Assembly: GCA_030595525.1 (NCBI GenBank)
Contig: JAUVDD010000086.1
Span: 1 to 6,980, forward strand
DNA: 6,980 nucleotides
Source of the DNA: Puniceicoccales bacterium
GTDB lineage: Bacteria > Verrucomicrobiota > Verrucomicrobiia > Opitutales > Oceanipulchritudinaceae
Direction of reading: 5' to 3'
Shown here one piece after another: positions 1 through 5,136 of the stretch. The position numbers and the translations under genes were made by a program. Position 1 is the first letter of the stretch, and every line of letters starts with the position of its first letter. Under the pieces are notes generated by a model. It saw only the letters and a program-made list of their open reading frames with translations. It searched no databases and was not told the DNA's origin.

Positions 1-49
1 CTTAGGTTATGTTGCAGAGAAGAATTAGAGTGCGTATTGAAATTCCAAT

Positions 50-66
50 ACGGATAAATTATCCGT
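50..66. repeat. 17-bp perfect inverted repeat (dyad)
   Basis: ACGGATAA at 50-57 and its exact reverse complement TTATCCGT at 59-66 flank a single A. A second, outer pair, TTCCAA (43-48) and TTGGAA (73-78), brackets it asymmetrically. The one-base centre makes it a better DNA dyad than an RNA hairpin, although a 7-bp stem with a 3-base loop is possible. No T-run follows, so a terminator is unlikely. It lies directly left of the sulfatase remnant. It could be an operator, a rearrangement junction or chance; no second copy was noticed in the window. Confidence 0.4.
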
Positions 67-68
67 GA

Positions 69-312
69 AGGTTTGGAAAGGCCGCTATGGTTGAAGCCAT
101 GGATGAGGCGGTTGGTAACTACAAACTTTTCGAACGCTACGAAGATGGCCGCGTGCACCTCTATAATTTGAAGGAAGACATTACTTGATCTGGCTGAGCA
201 GCAATCGGAACGTGTAGCTGAAATGAGCGCTCAACTGCACGATTGGTACAAATCGGTTGATGCCCAATTCCTGCAACCCAAAGAAAACGGTAGCCAACCA
301 TGGCGTCCTTAG
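69..312 (+). pseudogene. Remnant of a sulfatase C-terminus (frameshifted)
   Basis: Two adjacent reading frames together give the typical tail of a secreted formylglycine-dependent (S1-type) sulfatase, the family that removes sulfate esters from polysaccharides. From about 99 to 185 the frame reads AVGNYKLFERYEDGRVHLYN followed by LKEDIT, then hits TGA at 186-188. The frame displaced by one base continues from 187 with DLAEQQSERVAEM and runs to TAG at 310-312. In family members the blocks G-[DN]-[YW]-K-L, 'YEDGR..LYNLKED' and 'LA......L...L..W' follow one another without a break, so an indel near 183-187 split the gene. The upstream frame is closed by TGA at 66-68, and the catalytic N-terminal domain is not in the window; positions 1-68 show no recognisable sulfatase sequence. 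This is therefore a fragment, not a functional gene. The family call comes from remembered motif resemblance. Confidence 0.65.
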
Positions 313-379
313 GTTTGATGATATAAAACACGGGCCGCAAGGGACTGTGGCCGCTAACTCAAGAAAGATTATAAGAACC

Positions 380-1564
380 ATGAAAAAAATAGAACGTAGA
401 GATTTCCTTATTCAGTCTGGCTTATTGGCTTCCGGCTTCATGGCTTTCGGAACTGCTTGCGCGGGGGAGAAGTTCCCTGCGCTGAAGGGCCACAAGATCG
501 CGAAGATTGAGTCCCTTCATTTGAATTACCATTGGCCACGACTTGTTGGCAAGAATGCGCGGAAAGATGTTCATGGGCATCATAAAAAGGTTTCGGCAAC
601 CCGGATCTACACGGACCAGGGCGCTATTGGTTGGGGGGCAGGAAATATCGGTGACGAAGGGAATGCCTTCATTGGGAAAAAAGTTTCTGAGCTGATCGAT
701 CCCGATCATGGTATCAGGGTCGGCGTTCCGGGCTCGATGGATTTGGCCTTGCACGATTTGGCGGGAATCATTCTCAACAAGCCGGTTTATCAAATGCTCG
801 GGGCGAAGGGACCGAAATCGACTTCCATGTATAGTGGCATGATCTACTTGGACGAGCTTGAGCCGAAGGAAAATCCAAGCGGTCTCGAAAAAGTTCTCGA
901 AAACTGTCGCTGGGATTTGGACTACGGCTATCGCAAACTAAAGGTGAAGATCGGCCGCAGTAATATGTGGTATCCGCATGACGCCGGCTTGAAGAAGGAC
1001 ATCGAAGTGGTGAATACAATCTACGACACCTTCAAGGATCGTGGAGTTGAAATCCTGGTGGATGCAAATGATGGATACAGCCTGGAGGATTGTATCCAGT
1101 TTCTTAGAGGCATCGAAGGGGTACCGCTATATTGGTTTGAAGAGCCGTTTGAGGAAGATCTCGTTGAGAGCAAAAAACTGCGCGATTGGATGCATGGAAA
1201 TGGATTCGAAAAGACGTATTTCGCAGACGGGGAGTACAAGCCGGACTATGAATATTGCATGGAAATGGCGAAGCAGGGAATCCTGGATGTGTACTTGGCG
1301 GATGTGGTCGGTTTTGGATTCACCAAATGGCGTAACGCGATGCCTCTGTTGGAAAAGTACGATAAGTTAGCCAGTCCGCATGCTTGGGGTACTGCGTTGA
1401 AAACGAACTGCGCGACTCACCTTAGCGCCGGACTGGGACGTTGCTGCACCATCGAAGGCGTTACCTGTTTGTCTGATGAAATTGATTTCGGAAATTACCC
1501 ATTGGTCGACGGGATGGTTACGGTTTCTGAGGCGCCTGGGTTTGGGATGAACCTGCTTGTTTAG
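380..1564 (+). CDS. Tat-exported mandelate racemase/muconate lactonizing family protein (enolase superfamily)
   Basis: This 394-residue protein belongs to the enolase superfamily, whose members abstract the proton alpha to a carboxylate using a Mg2+ ion; most relatives dehydrate, epimerise or cycloisomerise sugar acids. Visible residues of the mandelate racemase type are the K-x-K pair K188/K190, metal ligands D228 (VDAND), E254 (WFEEP) and E285 (ADGE), the general-base dyad D308 and H334 (SPHAWG), and E359 (TIEG). The N-terminus has a twin-arginine signal (ERRDFL, residues 5-10), a hydrophobic stretch and a possible A-C-A cleavage site near residue 28, so export to the periplasm is predicted. 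ATG 380 is chosen because it starts this signal. The frame stays open back to ATG 257, but that stretch overlaps the sulfatase remnant in another frame and looks non-coding. No strong ribosome binding site is seen. The gene sits between two carbohydrate-enzyme relics, which suggests a sugar-acid substrate. The exact reaction cannot be read from sequence. Confidence 0.9.
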   Translation: MKKIERRDFLIQSGLLASGFMAFGTACAGEKFPALKGHKIAKIESLHLNYHWPRLVGKNARKDVHGHHKKVSATRIYTDQGAIGWGAGNIGDEGNAFIGKKVSELIDPDHGIRVGVPGSMDLALHDLAGIILNKPVYQMLGAKGPKSTSMYSGMIYLDELEPKENPSGLEKVLENCRWDLDYGYRKLKVKIGRSNMWYPHDAGLKKDIEVVNTIYDTFKDRGVEILVDANDGYSLEDCIQFLRGIEGVPLYWFEEPFEEDLVESKKLRDWMHGNGFEKTYFADGEYKPDYEYCMEMAKQGILDVYLADVVGFGFTKWRNAMPLLEKYDKLASPHAWGTALKTNCATHLSAGLGRCCTIEGVTCLSDEIDFGNYPLVDGMVTVSEAPGFGMNLLV

Positions 1565-1582
1565 TTCTCGATTAGAAAATTT

Positions 1583-1963
1583 ATGAAAACACACTTTTTA
1601 GCCATGGCAGTCTGCTGAAGTCATTTCGCATCCTTTGCGTCTGCCGATGTTTGGGAACCTGTTGAGAACACCATGCTTAGCACTTGGGGCGAGCAGCTGG
1701 ATCCCGACAAGATTTTGCAGGAATACCCACGCCCTCAAATGGTGCGCGAAAACTGGACGAACCTGAATGGTTTGTGGAAAGCAAACCAAGGCTCTCGATC
1801 GGCGGATTTTCTACACGCCGGGATCTGTGAAGTCGGAAAGGTGAAAGACAAAAACGGAGACTGGAGACTGACGTTGAACGGCCGGGTTATCTTTCACTGG
1901 GGACCTTTGGACCAAGGCTGGTGGCCTGACGGCTAGTTGACGCCGGGAACAGATAAGGCTCGA
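1583..1963 (+). pseudogene. Broken GH2 beta-galactosidase (N-terminal fragment with internal deletion)
   Basis: A single frame starting at ATG 1583, 18 bases after the preceding gene, opens with a signal-like MKTHFLAMAVC and then meets TGA at 1616-1618. Beyond it the same frame reads WGEQLDPDKILQEYPRPQMV, then RENWTNLNGLW, the usual start of secreted GH2 beta-galactosidase-like enzymes. Around 1780-1830 the sequence jumps to KDKNGDWRLTLNGRV and then GPLDQGWWPDG, which in intact relatives lies roughly 200 residues further on, so most of the sugar-binding and immunoglobulin-like domains are missing. TAG at 1934-1936 stands where relatives usually have leucine (WWPDG-L-LTP), and LTPGTDKAR after it is still recognisable to about 1963. 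Further stops follow, and the catalytic barrel is absent. With at least two nonsense changes and a large deletion, this is a dead gene. ATG 1673 could start an 87-residue product, but it would lack both the signal and the active site. Confidence 0.75.
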
Positions 1964-2049
1964 CAGAAATAATTCGGAGACTAAGCGGTCAATTACTATC
2001 CGGTATTGCGACTCAATAGACAAAGTCGGACAGATTATAAATACGTAAA

Positions 2050-3978
2050 ATGACAGCTGAACAATTAAAAATGACCGGGATAATGAAACGGATGCGAGTA
2101 ATTTTTGTTATGGTGGCATCCCTGTTTTTCCTGAGCGTATGCTGGAGCTGGATGATTAACAGGATGATGCCGTCAGATAGTCGCCCTGGTAAAATAAGTT
2201 ATCCGGTACAAACGGCTACGGATCAGGAATTCGAGAAAATTGCCTCTGTTCTGACAGCAAATGAATCAGTTGAATTTAAGCACGTGCAGATATTCAGGGA
2301 GAACGGGATACGCGAGTACAGGGGTCCCGAGACATGTTTAACCTGCCACGAGGAAATTACCGTAATCGACCATGTGACGGGTGAGGAAAAATCAGTGGAT
2401 CTGATGAAAAACCTAATGACTTCAGCACACTACACTTTTGCTACAAAAGGGCATCCGAATGTGTGGGGATTTAATGGAGAACTGGCCGATAATTTCCCGA
2501 TGGGAAAGATCAATCGACCTTGTCCTAAGCCGGGTTCATTTGCGATGACCGCTTGGGCGGAGATTGTGGTGACTGAATCAGGTGAGACGTTCTCCGAAGG
2601 TTGTGGTCAGTGTCACATCGGTGGTCAGTATCAGGCTCCACTGGGAGAAATGATGCCTGGTTACCGCACACTCAAGAAAGAAAAGGAAACCATCGACTGC
2701 CTGATTTGTCATAGTGCCGGATACGATATGAACTTAAAACAGGTGATCACCGACGAGGATGGTCGTAAGCGATGGGATCAGGATCGAACAATGAACGCGG
2801 CGATGTCGGTAACAAGGCCTACAAGCCAAACCTGTTTGCGCTGCCATCAGCACAATTTCGGTGGTGATATCTATGTGGATGAAGCCGATCCGTCATTTAT
2901 GCAGAGCCTGGTCAACGCCGGTTCCGAACGCCCACGCGTAAAACATCCCGGAAGCAAACGAGGAACACCGATTTCACCCACATGGGATGTGCATGCCGCT
3001 GCAGGCATTGATTGTATTGATTGCCACACGACCGAAGGTCATTATATTGCCAAGGGTACGCACACGACGACAATGATGGCCAACGATCTTCCCGATGTTG
3101 AAGTGAAGTGCGAGGATTGTCATTCCGCCGAACCGCATTCAGTCAATGATGAGGTGGCGGATTTCCTGAATGAGCACGTCGAAATGATCGCATGCCAAAC
3201 TTGTCATATTCCTTCGCTACACCCGGATAATGCGACAATGCGGGACTTTGCGAATACGGTTTTTGAAGAGCATCCAGGAATCTACATCTATGATGACATA
3301 GAGAAAAAGACTCAACCTGGTGATGGCATCGTTTATAAATGGTGGAACGGCGACGCCACTTTTCTGGGAAATCCCATTGGTGATAATCCCAATGGAGAGG
3401 ATCTGTACAGTTTTTACCAGCCCGAACACATCTGGCCTGAATTTGCTGATTTTGATTATGCCGGATGGTACGAAAAGGTTATGCGACCCATTGCCAAAAA
3501 GAAACCATCTAAACTTTATGCGATGAAGAAGTTCAACGGACGACAGCATATCGACCTGCAGAATATGGGTCCCTTCGGCGGGATGTTTGTTCCCTATAAT
3601 TTGCCTGAATATTATGTTTCCGGGGACGCTGACAGAGCTGCTTCTAAAGAGATGGAAAAAAGTATGATGAAGATGATGTACGGGACCATGTTTGATGTGT
3701 ATATGATGAATAAATTCATGCGCTTTATGGACGATGGGAGTGGAAATTATATCAAGGGATGGAATCCAGGCGTATATGAAGAAGTAAAAAATATCACTGA
3801 AGGTAAGGTTGAACCGCGATGGATACCGGCAGATGCTTCACTTGAGATTAGTCATTCAATACGTCTGGAAGGAGCGCTCTCATGCAACGATTGTCACAGT
3901 AAGAATGGCGTTCTGGATTGGAAGGCCCTGGGCTATAGCGATGATGATGCTGAAAGCCTGAGCGAACCCCCGTTCTAA
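2050..3978 (+). CDS. Octaheme c-type cytochrome, tetrathionate reductase (OTR) family
   Basis: This 642-residue protein has exactly eight CXXCH haem-attachment motifs, starting at residues 96, 185, 217, 262, 322, 354, 382 and 612. The long gap before the last haem, the YKWWNGD segment (429-435), and the ending ALSCNDCHS...LGY match the octaheme tetrathionate reductase family as I remember it. Shewanella OTR reduces tetrathionate, nitrite and hydroxylamine in vitro and uses a lysine as distal ligand of its active haem; lysines 209, 210 and 212 between haems 2 and 3 are candidates here. One hydrophobic helix (about 17-37) after KRMR, with no clear cleavage site, suggests a membrane-anchored protein facing the periplasm. 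ATG 2083 (MKRMR) is an alternative start and gives a more typical signal-anchor; neither start has a convincing ribosome binding site. Residues 535-560 are methionine-rich. No quinol dehydrogenase or maturation gene is adjacent, so donor and substrate remain unknown. Confidence 0.88.
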   Translation: MTAEQLKMTGIMKRMRVIFVMVASLFFLSVCWSWMINRMMPSDSRPGKISYPVQTATDQEFEKIASVLTANESVEFKHVQIFRENGIREYRGPETCLTCHEEITVIDHVTGEEKSVDLMKNLMTSAHYTFATKGHPNVWGFNGELADNFPMGKINRPCPKPGSFAMTAWAEIVVTESGETFSEGCGQCHIGGQYQAPLGEMMPGYRTLKKEKETIDCLICHSAGYDMNLKQVITDEDGRKRWDQDRTMNAAMSVTRPTSQTCLRCHQHNFGGDIYVDEADPSFMQSLVNAGSERPRVKHPGSKRGTPISPTWDVHAAAGIDCIDCHTTEGHYIAKGTHTTTMMANDLPDVEVKCEDCHSAEPHSVNDEVADFLNEHVEMIACQTCHIPSLHPDNATMRDFANTVFEEHPGIYIYDDIEKKTQPGDGIVYKWWNGDATFLGNPIGDNPNGEDLYSFYQPEHIWPEFADFDYAGWYEKVMRPIAKKKPSKLYAMKKFNGRQHIDLQNMGPFGGMFVPYNLPEYYVSGDADRAASKEMEKSMMKMMYGTMFDVYMMNKFMRFMDDGSGNYIKGWNPGVYEEVKNITEGKVEPRWIPADASLEISHSIRLEGALSCNDCHSKNGVLDWKALGYSDDDAESLSEPPF

Positions 3979-4096
3979 GTTTCTAATTAGACCTATGATT
4001 GGCAGATTGCTAATGATTATGAAGAATACTCGGATCAAATTGACTAGACCGCTAATTTAAGTAGATGCTGGCTGAGGCGAAAAGAACCACCAAAAT

Positions 4097-4101
4097 GGAA
4101 G
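4097..4101 (+). promoter_or_regulatory. Probable ribosome binding site selecting ATG 4110
   Basis: GGAAG lies 8 bases before ATG 4110. The in-frame alternatives ATG 4065 and ATG 4095 have no comparable purine-rich site in front of them. Starting at 4110 also places the basic and hydrophobic parts of the signal peptide directly at the N-terminus, so the two lines of evidence agree. Confidence 0.45.
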
Positions 4102-4109
4102 TTGTTATT

Positions 4110-5123
4110 ATGAAAGAATTTAATCTCAGGAATTGTATCAGAATCAGTGTATGGCTGGGTATGTTTTTCAGTGTTGGACTGGGAACAATCCTGTTGGGGC
4201 ATGATCCTCAATCTGGTGGAGGCGGATTTGCTGTTGATGATAGTTTCGGGGAATTGGTTCCCTGGACGCATCTGGAAGCAAACAATGATCCGGATAATTT
4301 CCAATTTGTGATTGTGGGAGATCGAACAGGTGGAATGCGAAAGGGAATCTTTGATGGTGCCGTCGATAAAATCAACCTGGTACAACCCGAATTTGTTTTG
4401 AGTGTGGGGGATTTGATTCCGGGAAGCAGACAGACAGACAGTATCGATTTAATCGATACGATGTGGGAAGAGTTCAATTCGATGGTCAACCGTCTTGAGA
4501 TGCCTTTCTTTTATGTTTCCGGGAATCATGATGTATATAATTCCTTGTTAGGTGAACAATGGACGAATCGCTTCGGTCCGAGTTATTATAGTTTCAAGTA
4601 TAAGGATGTACTCTTTATTACATTGAACTCGGAGTTTATTAATAATCACCAAAACAAGTGGCCAGGGAAGCATGAAGATCAGCTTGAATGGCTGAAAGAT
4701 ACTGTCTCAAAAGAGAAAGATGTTCGCTGGACGGTGGTGCTTATTCATGAGCCCATGTGGAATTACAAACATGATCCGGTGATCCCTGATGAATACAGGG
4801 AAATCCATGAACGCTGGCTTGCCGTGGAACGGATTTTTGAGAGGAAAAACCTGACTCTCTTTGCCGGTCACAGGCATCATTACAAGAAGGAAACAAGGAA
4901 TGATCATGCCTATTACACTCTGGCAACAACAGGGGCAGGGAATAAACTCCGTGGTATTGAATACGGGGAGTTTGATCATTTTCTCTGGGTGACCATGACC
5001 GATGAGGGTCCGATTATTGCCAATCTGTTGCTCGATGGAGTCCTTGATCCAAACGTTGTTCCGACAATACCTCCCTACAATGTCATTCCTCAGGATGCTG
5101 AGAACAAAAGTGAGAATCGATAG
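4110..5123 (+). CDS. Exported calcineurin-like metallophosphoesterase
   Basis: This 337-residue protein has the ordered motifs of a binuclear-metal phosphoesterase: GDRTGG (D71), VGDLI (D101), GNHD (138-141), a histidine in LIHEP (H213) and GHRHH (253-257). These ligands normally hold two metal ions that activate water to hydrolyse phosphate mono- or diesters. The first motif is D-R-T where the classical family has D-x-H, so one usual ligand is replaced. The same 'DRTGG' form is, from memory, common in a secreted branch of the family, so it need not mean loss of activity. Residues 1-30 form an N-terminal basic and hydrophobic segment (signal peptide or anchor), followed by a glycine-rich linker at 36-39, so the enzyme should act outside the cytoplasm. 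Start 4110 is preferred over 4065 and 4095 because of its ribosome binding site. It lies 131 bases after the cytochrome gene on the same strand and may share its transcript. The natural substrate is unknown. Confidence 0.88.
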   Translation: MKEFNLRNCIRISVWLGMFFSVGLGTILLGHDPQSGGGGFAVDDSFGELVPWTHLEANNDPDNFQFVIVGDRTGGMRKGIFDGAVDKINLVQPEFVLSVGDLIPGSRQTDSIDLIDTMWEEFNSMVNRLEMPFFYVSGNHDVYNSLLGEQWTNRFGPSYYSFKYKDVLFITLNSEFINNHQNKWPGKHEDQLEWLKDTVSKEKDVRWTVVLIHEPMWNYKHDPVIPDEYREIHERWLAVERIFERKNLTLFAGHRHHYKKETRNDHAYYTLATTGAGNKLRGIEYGEFDHFLWVTMTDEGPIIANLLLDGVLDPNVVPTIPPYNVIPQDAENKSENR

Positions 5124-5136
5124 ACCCCGTTGGGTC
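5123..5136. terminator. Possible bidirectional terminator hairpin between convergent genes
   Basis: GACCC (5123-5127) and GGGTC (5132-5136) can pair around a CGTT loop. The stem includes the last base of the phosphoesterase stop codon and overlaps the stop codon of the opposite-strand gene. On the + strand a short TTTT follows at 5142-5145. A 5-bp stem and such a short, displaced T-run make it weak. Its placement in the 11-base gap between convergent genes is the main argument for a role. Confidence 0.3.

Noticed and set aside
322..327. TATAAA as promoter -10 for the gene at 380
   Set aside because: No matching -35 lies 16-18 bases upstream, and such A/T hexamers are frequent by chance.
257..379. 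N-terminal extension of the enolase-superfamily gene to ATG 257
   Set aside because: This stretch overlaps the sulfatase remnant in a different frame, looks unlike a protein N-terminus, and would bury the Tat signal internally.
1616..1618. In-frame TGA in the GH2 gene as possible recoding (selenocysteine or TGA read as Trp)
   Set aside because: It lies in the signal peptide, the same gene has a second stop (TAG 1934) and a large deletion, and the intact genes here show no sign of in-frame TGA use.
1673..1936. Independent small gene of 87 residues
   Set aside because: It is the in-frame remainder of the broken GH2 gene and matches only fragments of that family.
4065..4109. Upstream starts ATG 4065 and ATG 4095 for the phosphoesterase
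   Set aside because: They lack a ribosome binding site and would add a charged leader in front of the signal peptide; ATG 4110 has GGAAG at good spacing.
3979..4109. Intergenic stretch searched for a small gene, RNA or terminator
   Set aside because: Apart from an 8-base CTAATTAG palindrome and the ribosome binding site, no stable hairpin with a T-run and no plausible small coding frame was found.
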